The position numbers were made by a program, and so were the translations under genes. The notes under the pieces were generated by a model, which searched no databases, was not told the origin of the DNA, and saw only the letters and a program-made list of their open reading frames with translations. Shown in pieces: positions 27,663 to 36,399 of a stretch of 64,000 bases of DNA (positions are counted from its first letter, which is position 1; every line of letters starts with the position of its first letter). Origin of the DNA: Sinorhizobium chiapasense (GTDB taxonomy: Bacteria; Pseudomonadota; Alphaproteobacteria; Rhizobiales; Rhizobiaceae); the NCBI RefSeq assembly GCF_036488675.1, contig NZ_CP133148.1, forward strand, positions 744,001-808,000, given 5' to 3'.

Positions 27663-28445
27663 ATGCCGCCTATTTTTTCTCGCCGCCAGTTTCTCCGTAC
27701 ATCCGGACTCGTAGCCATTTCCGCCGGGCTTGCGAGTTGCACCTCGTCAATGAACACGGACCGCTTCCGGCAGCAAACCATGCCGGTTTACCGCAATCCG
27801 GCGCTGGAGGGACGCTGGATCGATCCGCGCACCGGAGCTCTTCTTGAAGGGCCTGTCGTGGAGGCGGCGCTGCCGACCGGCCTGCCACCGCAGGACCCTT
27901 ATTACTCGCAAATTTATGCCGCGGTGGACGACGGCGGTCATCTGGTCCCGGCGGTGCCTTACCAGCAGATCGACGCTCGATTTTACCGCCAGGAAGTCGA
28001 CGACCCGTTCGGCGAGCAGCCGGGCACGATCGTGGTCGACACCGCCGATCGCTTTCTCTATCTGGTCCAGCCGGGCGGAAGGGCCATGCGTTACGGCGTA
28101 GGACTCGGCCGTGAAGGCTTTGCCTGGTCGGGACGCGGCGTCATTCAGTGGAAGCAGAGGTGGCCGAAATGGACACCGCCGGGTACGATGATCGAACGCC
28201 AGCCGGAGCTCGCGCGCTACTCGGAAAGCGCAGGCGGCATGCCGCCCGGCTTGAACAATCCGCTCGGCTCACGCGCGCTCTATATCTTCCAGAACGGCCA
28301 GGACACCTTGTACCGCGTTCACGGAACACCGGAGTGGCAATCGATCGGCAAGGCCGTTTCCTCCGGCTGCGTGCGCATGCTCAACCAGGATGTGATGGAT
28401 CTCTACGACCGCGTCCGCGGCAAGGCGCCGATCCTCGTAATCTAG
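27663..28445 (+). CDS. L,D-transpeptidase (YkuD domain)
   Basis: 260 residues. The N-terminus SRRQFLRTSGLVAISAGLASC carries a twin-arginine-like motif and a lipobox-like ASC, so it is exported and possibly lipid-linked. The YkuD catalytic segment is near the C-terminus: YRVHGTPEWQSIGKAVSSGCVRM, with the conserved His, Ser-Ser-Gly-Cys and Arg; the Cys attacks meso-diaminopimelate peptides to make 3-3 cross-links or attach lipoproteins to peptidoglycan. Periplasmic. Such enzymes are numerous in rhizobia. Confidence 0.92.
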   Translation: MPPIFSRRQFLRTSGLVAISAGLASCTSSMNTDRFRQQTMPVYRNPALEGRWIDPRTGALLEGPVVEAALPTGLPPQDPYYSQIYAAVDDGGHLVPAVPYQQIDARFYRQEVDDPFGEQPGTIVVDTADRFLYLVQPGGRAMRYGVGLGREGFAWSGRGVIQWKQRWPKWTPPGTMIERQPELARYSESAGGMPPGLNNPLGSRALYIFQNGQDTLYRVHGTPEWQSIGKAVSSGCVRMLNQDVMDLYDRVRGKAPILVI

Positions 28446-28528
28446 AGCGCCGTGCGTTCAAGTGAGCGGGATGCTGTAGCCAACTGAAGCGTATTCCGGC
28501 CGAAGACGACCGCCACTGAGGAATTCGG

Positions 28529-29005
28529 TCAGCTGTCCTGCTGGCTGCCGGTCAGTCGTTGGGTTAAGCGTTGCAGCGCCTCGCGCAACTCACGGACTTC
28601 TTCCAAAGTGCATCCGGTCGCCTTGCTGATGTCGGCGAGGATGCCGAAGGCTTCGGCCTTCAGGCTTCGCCCCCTTTCCGTGAGACTGACGATCACCTGC
28701 CGCTCGTCGTCGCGATCGCGGAGCCGGGTGACATAGCCGGCGGCCTCCAGCCGCTTCAACAAGGGGGAAAGCGTGCCGGAATCGAGGCCCATTTCCTCGC
28801 CGATCCGTTTCACCGTCATCTTGTCCTGTTGCCAGAGCGCAAGCAGCACGAGGTATTGCGGATAGGTGAGGCCAAAGCGATCAAGCAGCGGCTTATAGGT
28901 GCGGTTGAAGGCATGCCCGGCCGAATAAACCGCAAAGCACAGTTGCTGGCCCAGCGTCAGCGCCTCATCGGATATTGCCTCAAATTTTGCCGGCTTGGTC
29001 GTCAT
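28529..29005 (-). CDS. ohrR: MarR-family peroxide sensor OhrR
   Basis: 158 residues. A MarR winged-helix protein with the OhrR signature: LTLGQQLCFAVYSAGHAFNRTYKPLLDRFGLTYPQYLVLLALW, where the N-terminal Cys (residue 22) is the peroxidatic sensor, and a second Cys in KATGCTLEEV. The latter allows the two-Cys oxidation mode. It represses ohr and itself until organic hydroperoxides oxidise it. Divergent from ohr (29122), with a perfect inverted repeat between them. Confidence 0.93.
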   Translation of the reverse strand: MTTKPAKFEAISDEALTLGQQLCFAVYSAGHAFNRTYKPLLDRFGLTYPQYLVLLALWQQDKMTVKRIGEEMGLDSGTLSPLLKRLEAAGYVTRLRDRDDERQVIVSLTERGRSLKAEAFGILADISKATGCTLEEVRELREALQRLTQRLTGSQQDS

Positions 29006-29041
29006 GATCGCATTGTCGCAAATTCACGGCCTTAATGCAAT

Positions 29042-29077
29042 TTGCAAAATTAATTTGCGTGCAATTTAATTTTGCAA
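29042..29077. promoter_or_regulatory. OhrR operator region
   Basis: Twelve-bp inverted repeat TTGCAAAATTAA (29042-29053) / TTAATTTTGCAA (29066-29077), A+T-rich like known OhrR boxes, centred in the ohrR-ohr gap. The right arm lies 44 nt before the ohr start. Confidence 0.75.
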
Positions 29078-29121
29078 TATGGAATGCGTATCGACATCGA
29101 TCATCACCGAAGGAGACTGCC

Positions 29122-29544
29122 ATGCCTATCCTCTATCGCACCACCGCCTCCGCAACCGGCGGCCGCGCCGGCCAGGCCAAGAGCGCCGATGGCGTTCTCG
29201 ATATTTCCCTCACTGTCCCGAAGGAGCTCGGCGGCGACGGCGCCCGCGGCACCAATCCGGAGCAGCTCTTTGCCGCCGGCTATTCCGCCTGCTTCCTCGG
29301 CGCGTTGAAATTTGTTGCCGGCAAGGAAAAGGTAAAACTTCCGGAAGACACGAAAGTGACGGGCACCGTCGGGATTGGCCCGCGCGAAGACGGCACGGGC
29401 TTCTACATCGATGCGGCGCTTGAGATCTCGTCGCCCGGCGTCGACAAGGCCGTCCTTGAGGACCTGGTCCAGAAGGCTCATGTCGTATGCCCCTACAGCC
29501 ACGCGACCAGGGGCAATGTCGACGTCAAGCTGACGGTGGCTTAA
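29122..29544 (+). CDS. ohr: Organic hydroperoxide resistance protein Ohr
   Basis: 140 residues from ATG 29122 (AAGGAGAC upstream; the frame runs back to 29035 but without a site). An OsmC/Ohr-fold thiol peroxidase that reduces fatty-acid and other organic hydroperoxides. The two catalytic Cys are in YSACFLGAL and [17 protein letters not shown]. It starts [17 protein letters not shown], as in characterised Ohr proteins. Controlled by the divergent ohrR. Confidence 0.96.
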   Translation: MPILYRTTASATGGRAGQAKSADGVLDISLTVPKELGGDGARGTNPEQLFAAGYSACFLGALKFVAGKEKVKLPEDTKVTGTVGIGPREDGTGFYIDAALEISSPGVDKAVLEDLVQKAHVVCPYSHATRGNVDVKLTVA

Positions 29545-29561
29545 GGCAAACGTGATTGTTT

Positions 29562-29667
29562 AGCGCATCGGCCCGAAAATCGGAATCGATTTTCGGAAAG
29601 CACGATGCGTAGATACAAAGACTTACAGCGTCCTTTTGTGCGTCCTGAAAGACGCACGGCGCTGTAA
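29562..29667. repeat. Composite palindromic element with partial R1
   Basis: The left module (29562-29612) has a perfect ten-pair hairpin CCGAAAATCG / CGATTTTCGG framed by GCATCGG...CGATGCG. The right module (29623-29667) is the terminal part of repeat R1 (TTACAGCG...GACGCACGGCGCTGTAA) without the left hairpin or mini-ORF start. It follows ohr and may act as its 3' end. Confidence 0.8.
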
Positions 29668-29775
29668 ATGTACTGAAGCCCGGGGCATTCACCCGGGCTT
29701 CGAATATTGACGGTAGCGTCCGTGCAACCGATGCGGACCGAACGAAGAACTCGGCGGCTCGTTCGCCCCGACGCC

Positions 29776-29988
29776 TCAGGCTTTCTTGAGGAACTCGGTG
29801 CGCAGCACCAGCCCCTTGATCTTTTCGACCCGGCATTCGACCTCGTCGGGATCGTCGGTCAGGCGAATGCCCTTCACCAGCGTACCGCGCTTCAGCGTGG
29901 TGGAGGTCCCTTTCACCTTCAGATCCTTGATCAGCGTGACGTTGTCGCCGTCCTTGAGGACGGCGCCGTTCGAATCCTTGACTTCCAT
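29776..29988 (-). CDS. PhnA-domain (YjdM C-terminal) protein
   Basis: 70 residues from ATG 29988, with AAAGGA upstream. MEVKDSNGAVLKDGDNVTLIKDLKVKGTSTTLKRGTLVKGIRL is the PhnA C-terminal domain, an SH3-like barrel. The N-terminal zinc ribbon of full YjdM/PhnA proteins is absent, as in many alphaproteobacterial short forms. Despite the historical name, a direct role in phosphonate use is not established. Lies just downstream of the HerA-like gene on the opposite side of an R1 element. Confidence 0.88.
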   Translation of the reverse strand: MEVKDSNGAVLKDGDNVTLIKDLKVKGTSTTLKRGTLVKGIRLTDDPDEVECRVEKIKGLVLRTEFLKKA

Positions 29989-30075
29989 AGTCAATCCTTT
30001 CTGGGTCGCAAGAATGTAGTCTGGCTCAAACGCGCAGGAGCGCGTGCAGGCCACTCGCCTCGTTCGCTGCGATAC

Positions 30076-31638
30076 TTATCGCTTCAGGCTACCGAGGATG
30101 CCGCGCACCAGGGCGCGGCCGACCTGCGTTGCGACCGTGCGGGCAACGGACTTCATCGCCGCCTCGACGATCGTTTCGCGCTGATAGCCGGATGAGCGCG
30201 GCCGCGCCTGCTTGCCGGAGGGCGTCGCCGGTTCGTCGTCGCCGAAACCGGGCAGGGTCCAGCGGCTGCCGCCGGACGTCTCTTCTGCAGGCTGTTCTTG
30301 TGCCTGCCTCGCGGCCTCGGCCTGCTCGGCAGCCTTCGCGGCGCGCTTGGCAAGCAGCTCGTAAGCCGATTCCCGATCGAAATCCTCGTCATAGAGCCCG
30401 CGCACAGGGCTGACATCGATCACCTTTTGCCGTTCGGCCTCGGTGAGCGGACCAAGGCGCGATGCTGGCGGACGGATGAGGGTTCTCTCGACTATGGACG
30501 GCGAGCCCTTGCCCTCGAGCGTCGAAACGAGCGCTTCACCGGTGCCGAGATTGGTGATTACCTCAGCGCAGTTGAAGTCCGGGTTGGGGCGGAAGGTGTC
30601 GGCCGCGGTCTTCACCGCCTTCTGTTCGCGCGGCGAATAGGCGCGCAGCGCGTGCTGGACACGATTGCCGAGCTGCGCCAGCACCGTTTCCGGCACGTCG
30701 AGCGGGTTCTGGGTCACAAAGTATACGCCGACGCCCTTTGATCGGATCAGGCGCACCACCTGTTCGACGCGCTCGACGAGCACCTTCGGCGCGTCGTTGA
30801 AGAGCAGATGCGCTTCGTCGAAGAAGAACACCAACTTCGGCTTGTCGGGATCGCCGACTTCCGGCAGCTCCTCGAAAAGTTCGGAAAGGAGCCAAAGCAG
30901 GAAGGTCGCATAGAGCCTGGGGTTCATCATCAGCTTGTCGGCGGCAAGCACCGAGATCGCGCCGCGTCCGTCATTGGTCGTGCGCATGATGTCGGTGATC
31001 TTCAGCGCCGGCTCGCCGAAGAAGTGCTCCGCACCCTGCTGCTCGAGGATCAGCAACTCGCGCTGGATCGAGCCGACCGAGGACTTGGAAATGAAGCCGA
31101 ACTGGTTGGAAAGCTCGCTTGCATTGTCGCCCATGTAGTTGAGAAGCGACTGGAGATCCTTGAGATCCAGGAGCGGCAGGCCGCCTTCGTCGGCGATCTT
31201 GAAGGCGATGTTCAGCACGCCTTCCTGGGCGTCGGTGGCATTCATCAGCCGCGACAGGAGCAGCGGTCCCATCTCGGACATGGTCGTGCGGACCCTGTGG
31301 CCCTTCTCGCCGTAAAGGTCCCAGAAGATCACCGGAAATTCCTGGAAGTCGTAGGGCGTAAGGCCAATCTGTTCGGCACGCTTGACGAGGAAATCCTTCG
31401 GTTCGCCGATCGCGCCGATGCCGGAAAGATCGCCTTTCACGTCGGCGCAGAAGACCGGAACACCGGCATTGGAGAATCCTTCCGCAAGGATCTGCAGCGT
31501 CACGGTCTTGCCGGTGCCGGTTGCACCGGTGATCAGTCCGTGACGGTTGCCGAATTTCAGCTCCAGATATTCGCCCTTGTTGATCGAATCGTCCGGCTTG
31601 CGGCTGGTTCCGATATAGAGCTTGCCTTCTTGCAGCAT
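30076..31638 (-). CDS. HerA-like (DUF853) P-loop ATPase
   Basis: 520 residues from ATG 31638 (GGAGATC upstream). Upstream in-frame sequence to 31773 is probably not translated. The Walker A motif is GATGTGKTVTLQ near residue 40 and Walker B is LVFFFDEAHLLF, in the HerA/FtsK-like fold that NCBI labels DUF853. A Lys/Ala/Gln-rich linker (AKAAEQAEAARQAQEQP) leads to a short conserved C-terminus (ETIVEAAMKSVARTVATQVGRALVRGILGSLKR). The cellular job is not settled. No nurA nuclease partner is adjacent, so it is not the DNA-end-resection pair of archaea. Confidence 0.9.
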   Translation of the reverse strand: MLQEGKLYIGTSRKPDDSINKGEYLELKFGNRHGLITGATGTGKTVTLQILAEGFSNAGVPVFCADVKGDLSGIGAIGEPKDFLVKRAEQIGLTPYDFQEFPVIFWDLYGEKGHRVRTTMSEMGPLLLSRLMNATDAQEGVLNIAFKIADEGGLPLLDLKDLQSLLNYMGDNASELSNQFGFISKSSVGSIQRELLILEQQGAEHFFGEPALKITDIMRTTNDGRGAISVLAADKLMMNPRLYATFLLWLLSELFEELPEVGDPDKPKLVFFFDEAHLLFNDAPKVLVERVEQVVRLIRSKGVGVYFVTQNPLDVPETVLAQLGNRVQHALRAYSPREQKAVKTAADTFRPNPDFNCAEVITNLGTGEALVSTLEGKGSPSIVERTLIRPPASRLGPLTEAERQKVIDVSPVRGLYDEDFDRESAYELLAKRAAKAAEQAEAARQAQEQPAEETSGGSRWTLPGFGDDEPATPSGKQARPRSSGYQRETIVEAAMKSVARTVATQVGRALVRGILGSLKR

Positions 31639-31892
31639 GTGGGCTTGATCTCCGTTTTGCCAATGAAAGCGGGCGTTTCGTTGCACTGCGCCGTCACTGA
31701 AATATCGTGCGTTTCTGTTATAGGCGGTGCTATTGGGCGCGGCAACCTGTTGCTCGATCGAGTGCGTTGCCAAGGGCGACGGTCCGTGAAACGATGCGCC
31801 TGGGCATGTGCCGCCCGCGATTTCGGCGGTGGCCGCGACTGCGTCATGAGCGGCTCATTGCCCGCTTGTTATTTTGGAGGCGATCATTTACC

Positions 31893-31908
31893 TTGACGTC
31901 AACGTCAA
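31893..31908. promoter_or_regulatory. Candidate MerR/LiuR-type operator
   Basis: TTGACGTCAACGTCAA, close to the TTGACGT-x-AACGTCAA sites of LiuR-type MerR regulators. It sits 22 nt upstream of the start codon at 31930, near where a -10 region would lie. No LiuR-type gene is adjacent, so the regulator would act from elsewhere. Confidence 0.35.
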
Positions 31909-31929
31909 AATTCAAACGAGGAGATTTCC

Positions 31930-32322
31930 ATGAGTGAACTGGTCACCCGCGTGGCGGAAAATGTCGGCATCGAGCCCGCAACGGCCGAGAAGGCGGTTGG
32001 CATGATCCTCGGCTTTCTGCAGCGCGAGGCGGCTGAGGGTCCGGTTGCCAGGATGATCGAAGCGATTCCGGGCGCGCCGGAATTGGTCGCCCAGTACAAC
32101 GGCGAGGGCAGCAACGGTGGTGGTCTGCTCGGCGGCCTGATGTCGGCGATCGGTGGAGGCGGCGTCATGGCGCTCGGGCAGCAGTTGATGAGCCAGGGCC
32201 TCGGCATGGGCGAGATCACTTCGCTTGCCAAGGAAACGATCGCTTTCGCCAAGGAGAAGGCAGGCGACGAGGTCGTCGATGAAGTCGTCGCCTCCGTTCC
32301 GGGTCTCAGCCAGTTCGTCTGA
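31930..32322 (+). CDS. Small helical protein, DUF2267/DUF2780-like
   Basis: 130 residues, no signal peptide. The N-terminal helix pair (MSELVTRVAENVGIEPATAEKAVGMILGFLQREA) is followed by ARMIEAIPGAPELV, a Gly-rich hinge (GEGSNGGGLLGGLMSAIGGGGVMALGQQLM), and a C-terminal ETIAFAKEKAGDEVVDEVVASVPGLSQFV. This resembles small alphaproteobacterial proteins assigned to DUF2267 or DUF2780, but I cannot place it firmly. GAGGAG precedes the ATG and a possible MerR-type operator lies just upstream. Confidence 0.75.
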   Translation: MSELVTRVAENVGIEPATAEKAVGMILGFLQREAAEGPVARMIEAIPGAPELVAQYNGEGSNGGGLLGGLMSAIGGGGVMALGQQLMSQGLGMGEITSLAKETIAFAKEKAGDEVVDEVVASVPGLSQFV

Positions 32323-32414
32323 TCGGTTCAGTTCCACACAACAATACCCGCCGGAGTGGTCTTGATCCGGCGGGTTCTATTTTCGCCTAATCGCGAGCTT
32401 CGCGATGCGATCGC

Positions 32415-33248
32415 TCAGGCCGCTTTATCCCATTCCGGCGCGAGACCCGCGGGGCTGACGATCCGGCCGTCCGGGCGTGCAAGCTTGCGGATTGCTGCCA
32501 TTTCCTCCGGCGTCAGTGCGAAATCGAAAATTGCGAAATTCTCCTTGAGCCGAGCCTCCGTCGCTGTCTTCGACAAGGTAATCACGTCCTTCTGCTGCAC
32601 AAGCCAGCGCAAGGCGACCTGAGCCGCCGTCTTGCCGTGGCGCGCAGCGACATCCTTGAGCAGGGGATCGGAGGGCACCTTGCCGTTGGCCATGGCATAA
32701 TAGGCGGTGAGTGACATGCCCAGCCGACGCGCGGCCTGCAAAACCTTCGTCTGGTCGAGATAGGGGTGATATTCGACCTGGTTGGTCGCTATCGGCGCAT
32801 CGCTGAGCAGGACTGCTTCCTCCATCTGCGCGATGTTGAAATTGCTGACGCCGATATGGCGTACCTTGCCAGCCTTGTGCACTTCGTTCAGGGCGCCGAC
32901 GCGCTCAGCCATCGGCACGTCGCTGCCCGGCCAGTGGAGGAGGAGCAGATCCACGTAGTCCGTCTTCAGCTTTTTCAGGCTCTCGTCGACGGAGGCGAGG
33001 AAGGCGTCGTGGCGATAATTGTCGACCCAGACCTTGGTCGTCAGAAAAATATCCGCGCGCTGAACGTCCGATTTGTGGATCACTTCACCGACTTCCGCCT
33101 CGTTGCCGTAGATCTGTGCCGTGTCGACATGGTGGAAGCCGAGTTTGAGCGCTTCCGGCAGGACGCGAAGCACATCGGCGCCGGGCATGCGGAAGGTACC
33201 AAAACCGAGGGCGGGAATATTGGCGCCGTTGGAATTGACTGCGTGCAT
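32415..33248 (-). CDS. Aldo/keto reductase
   Basis: 277 residues. The start at 33248 is chosen because MHAVNSNGANIPALGFGTFRMPG is the standard family beginning, with AAGGAGC upstream; the frame is accidentally open far beyond. The catalytic tetrad is visible: Asp42 and Tyr47 (HHVDTAQIYGNE), Lys72 (LTTKVWVD) and His105 (LLLLHWPGSD). NADPH-dependent carbonyl reduction is expected, similar to DkgA/DkgB-type enzymes. Downstream of the MFS gene on the same strand (80-nt gap), probably one operon opposite the LysR gene at 34666. Confidence 0.93.
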   Translation of the reverse strand: MHAVNSNGANIPALGFGTFRMPGADVLRVLPEALKLGFHHVDTAQIYGNEAEVGEVIHKSDVQRADIFLTTKVWVDNYRHDAFLASVDESLKKLKTDYVDLLLLHWPGSDVPMAERVGALNEVHKAGKVRHIGVSNFNIAQMEEAVLLSDAPIATNQVEYHPYLDQTKVLQAARRLGMSLTAYYAMANGKVPSDPLLKDVAARHGKTAAQVALRWLVQQKDVITLSKTATEARLKENFAIFDFALTPEEMAAIRKLARPDGRIVSPAGLAPEWDKAA

Positions 33249-33328
33249 GGAAAGCTCCTTGGTTGGGAGGGCCCGGCAGGTGCCGGGCGGAATTCGACAT
33301 TCTATACTTGTTGCGGCGCGACGAAGGT

Positions 33329-34510
33329 TCAAGCCGGCTGTTCGACGAGAACCGCGCGCCGGTCGAGCGCGCCGCTCCACAACGTCAGAACCAGCGCGAC
33401 GGCAACCAGCATCGCGCCGACCAAGGGCGTCGAACCGAGGCCGAGCGGCGAAGAGACTATAAGGCCGCCCAGCCAGGCGCCGACCGCAATGCCGAGATTG
33501 AAGGCGGCGATGTTGAGCGCCGAGGCGACGTCGACGGCGCCGGGGCGGTACTGCTTGGCAAGCTGGACGACATAGAGTTGCAGACCGGGCACGTTGGCGA
33601 AGGAGAGGAAGCCGAGTGCCGCGAGCGTGACCAGCGTCAGTACCGGGGAGGGGGCCGTGAAAGTGAAGAGCACGAGCACGGCTGTCTGGGCGAGAAAGAG
33701 GCCGATCATCGCCTTTACCGGATCCCGGTTGGCGATTTTCCCGCCGGCAATATTGCCGATTGCGATGGCGACGCCATAGAGAACCAGGATGAGGCTGACG
33801 CTGCCTTCCGAATAACCGGTGATTTGCTGCAGGATCGGTGCGAGGAACGTGAAGGCCACGAAGGTGCCGCCATAGCCGAGCGCGGTCATGGCAAAGACGA
33901 TCAGCAGACGGCCGGATCCAAGCACGCGAAGCTGATCGACGAGACGCGCCGCGGAGGCCTTGCTCAGCGTATTCGGCAGCAGGGCGGCGATGCCGATGAA
34001 GGCGATGACGCCGAGCGCGGTAACCGCCCAGAAGGTGGCCCGCCAACCGAAGGTCTGGCCGATATAGGTACCGAGCGGCACGCCGGTAACGATAGCCACC
34101 GTCAGACCCATGAACATCATTGCAATTGCCGAGGCCCGGCGATCTTCGGGCACAAGATCGGCGGCAATCGTCGAGCCGACGGAGAAAAAGACGCCATGCG
34201 CGAAGGCCGAGAGGACGCGTGCGACGAGCAGCAATTCGTAGCTCGGCGAAAGCGCCGCGGCGGCATTGCCGATGATGAAGAGAGCCATCAGGCCAAGGAG
34301 CAGTGGCTTGCGCTCGATGCGACCGGTAAGCGCGGTCAGCACCGGCGCGCCGAAGGTGACGCCGAGGGCATAAACGCTGACGATGAGGCCGGCGAGCGGC
34401 AGGGAGATGTGAAGATCGGAGGCGACCGTCGGCAAGAGGCCGACAATTACGAATTCGGTTGTCCCGATCGCATAGGCCGCGATCGTCAAGGCAAAGAGAG
34501 CGATGGGCAT
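33329..34510 (-). CDS. MFS transporter, DHA1 (AraJ-like) family
   Basis: 393 residues with twelve hydrophobic helices. The start MPIALFALTIAAYAIGTTEFVIVGLLPTVASDLHISLPLAGLIVSVYALGVTFGAPVLTALTGRI is typical of AraJ/YdhP-like DHA1 drug or sugar efflux proteins, with the motif A segment between helices 2 and 3. Inner-membrane proton antiporter; substrate unknown. First gene of the pair with the aldo/keto reductase, and divergent from a LysR gene across 155 nt, an arrangement that usually means LysR control. Confidence 0.92.
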   Translation of the reverse strand: MPIALFALTIAAYAIGTTEFVIVGLLPTVASDLHISLPLAGLIVSVYALGVTFGAPVLTALTGRIERKPLLLGLMALFIIGNAAAALSPSYELLLVARVLSAFAHGVFFSVGSTIAADLVPEDRRASAIAMMFMGLTVAIVTGVPLGTYIGQTFGWRATFWAVTALGVIAFIGIAALLPNTLSKASAARLVDQLRVLGSGRLLIVFAMTALGYGGTFVAFTFLAPILQQITGYSEGSVSLILVLYGVAIAIGNIAGGKIANRDPVKAMIGLFLAQTAVLVLFTFTAPSPVLTLVTLAALGFLSFANVPGLQLYVVQLAKQYRPGAVDVASALNIAAFNLGIAVGAWLGGLIVSSPLGLGSTPLVGAMLVAVALVLTLWSGALDRRAVLVEQPA

Positions 34511-34665
34511 AGGGATACCTTCCCGCCCGCATGCTGTGCGGGCTGAGCTTTGCGGCCTTGCCGCGGTTGGGTGGTTGATGAACCGGAATATGGATCGATC
34601 GGGCTTGCGCGATAATCCGGGGGAATGGATAAATGCCTGTGAACTGAGTTCAAAGGTGGTTCAAA

Positions 34666-35559
34666 ATGGACAACCGCGCCGGCGAAATGGAAGTCTTTGT
34701 TGCCGCGGCTGAATTGCGCAGCTTTTCCGCCGCCGGCCGGCGGCTGAAGCTGTCGCCTTCCGCCGTCAGCAAGCTTGTCTCGCGTATCGAAGACAGGCTC
34801 AGGACGCGGCTCGTCGTGCGCTCCACCCGCATGCTGCAGCTGACGCCGGAGGGAGAAATCTACCTTCAACGCGCGCAACGCATCCTGGCGGCGATCGCCG
34901 AGACCGAACAGGTGGTTGCCGGCGGCGGTCGGGCGATGCCGCGTGGTCCGCTACGGGTGAATGCATCCGTCGGCTTTGGCGAGCGCTATATCCTGCCGCT
35001 CGCTGCCGAATTCCTCGCGCGCTATCCCGACGTGCAGCTTGATCTCTCTCTTACCGACAATACCATCGACTTGATCGAGGAACGGACAGACATCGCCATT
35101 CGGTCCGGGCCGATGCGCGATTCCGCGCTCAAGGCACGCAAATTGCTCGATAGCCGCCAGGTGGTTATCGCCGCGCCGGCCTATCTCGAGGCCCATGGCG
35201 TGCCGCGGACGCCGGACGACCTCGCCCGCCACAATTGCTTCACCTTCAATTTCCGTCGCAGTCTCGACGGCTGGCCTTTCCGCAAACCGGGCTCATCCAA
35301 TGTCTATCTGCGCCCGGTCGCCGGGAATATGCAGGCAAACAGCGGTGCCATCGTCCGTAATCTCTGCCTTGCCGGCCTCGGCCTCGGCCGCGTCGGCCAG
35401 TTCCACGTGCAGCCGGATATCGACGCAGGTCGATTGGTGCCGGTGCTGGAGGATTACAATCCGGAAGACATGGAACGGGTGCACGCCGTCTATGCCGGGC
35501 ATGAACACCTCGCCGCCCGCATCCGCGCCTTCATCGATTTCCTGGTCGAGAGAATCTAG
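34666..35559 (+). CDS. LysR-family regulator
   Basis: 297 residues. The HTH is FVAAAELRSFSAAGRRLKLSPSAVSKLVSRIEDRLRTRLVVRSTRML; the effector domain contains GPLRVNASVGFGERYILPLAAEFLARYPDVQLDLSLTDNTIDLIEERTDIAIRSGPM, the CrgA/AaeR-like type. Divergent from the MFS/aldo-keto reductase pair, its likely target. Convergent with the HAD gene, 4 nt between the stops. Confidence 0.93.
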   Translation: MDNRAGEMEVFVAAAELRSFSAAGRRLKLSPSAVSKLVSRIEDRLRTRLVVRSTRMLQLTPEGEIYLQRAQRILAAIAETEQVVAGGGRAMPRGPLRVNASVGFGERYILPLAAEFLARYPDVQLDLSLTDNTIDLIEERTDIAIRSGPMRDSALKARKLLDSRQVVIAAPAYLEAHGVPRTPDDLARHNCFTFNFRRSLDGWPFRKPGSSNVYLRPVAGNMQANSGAIVRNLCLAGLGLGRVGQFHVQPDIDAGRLVPVLEDYNPEDMERVHAVYAGHEHLAARIRAFIDFLVERI

Positions 35560-35563
35560 CGAC

Positions 35564-36226
35564 TCAAATACCGAACTGCAGGCTTTCGAGCGAGGGGAGG
35601 ATAAGCGCCGGACCATAGTCCTTGTACTCATCCGGCATGTCGTAACGGTTGATCCAGACAGTGCGGAAGCCGAATTTCGTCGCTCCCGCAATGTCCCAGC
35701 GGTTCGAAGATTGGAAGGAAACCGCATGCGGATAAAGCCGGTACTGCGTCGTCACCAGATCGTAGACGGCGGGCGCCGTCTTGAACGCCTTGACCGCGTC
35801 GACCGAGAACACGTCGTCGATCACGATGTCGAGCGCAGCATTTTTCACCGCCGATGCGAGCATCGCCGGCGACCCGTTGGAAAGGATGGCGATGCGGGCG
35901 CCGCGCTCCTTCAATCCCTTCAGCACGGCCGGCACCTCGGGATAGCAGTCGAGCGTCCAATAGGCATCGAGCAGCCGCTTCTTGAGTTTCGGATCGGCCG
36001 AGGGGAAGCGCTGAAAGGCGTAGTCGAGCGACTGCTCGGTCAGTTGCCAGAAGTCGACATAGGCGCCCATCAGCGAGCGCACCCAGGAATATTCGAGCTG
36101 CTTGGCGCGCCAGAGTTCGGAAAAGGCCTGCCCGTCGGGGCCGATCGCTTCGGCATGGCGCCGGACCGCCGCATGCACGTCGAAAAGCGTGCCATAGGCA
36201 TCGAAGACATAGGCCGCCAGAGACAT
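35564..36226 (-). CDS. HAD-superfamily haloacid dehalogenase type II
   Basis: 220 residues. The nucleophile motif is VFDAYGTLFDVHAA (Asp9), then ARIAILSNGSPAML (motif II Ser/Asn), a Lys in VKAFKTAPAVYDLV and the FQSSNRWDIAGATKFGFRTVWINR motif, all typical of type II (S)-2-haloacid dehalogenases. The substrate could be another 2-haloacid-like compound or phosphate ester; sequence alone does not decide. Single gene. Confidence 0.9.
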   Translation of the reverse strand: MSLAAYVFDAYGTLFDVHAAVRRHAEAIGPDGQAFSELWRAKQLEYSWVRSLMGAYVDFWQLTEQSLDYAFQRFPSADPKLKKRLLDAYWTLDCYPEVPAVLKGLKERGARIAILSNGSPAMLASAVKNAALDIVIDDVFSVDAVKAFKTAPAVYDLVTTQYRLYPHAVSFQSSNRWDIAGATKFGFRTVWINRYDMPDEYKDYGPALILPSLESLQFGI

Positions 36227-36399
36227 CGAACTCTCCCGTCATCACCGTTCAGCGGCGCATCACGCATCGTGCTCGCTGAAAATCGGTTCCGACTTCGGCA
36301 CCGGTGCGGTAGGCGCAACGCTTGGTCAGTTGTTTCCCGGGATCATGTCAAAACTTTGTGCGGCGCACAATGCCATCATGTGTGGCAACGCGAATTTTA

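Noticed and set aside
30076..31638. HerA-like ATPase as part of an anti-phage or NurA-HerA defence system
   Set aside because: No nuclease or other defence gene is nearby, and the neighbours are metabolic. The DUF853 type is a widespread core gene.
33249..34532. In-frame upstream extension of the aldo/keto reductase gene to 34532
   Set aside because: It overlaps the MFS gene in another frame; the family start and ribosome site are at 33248.
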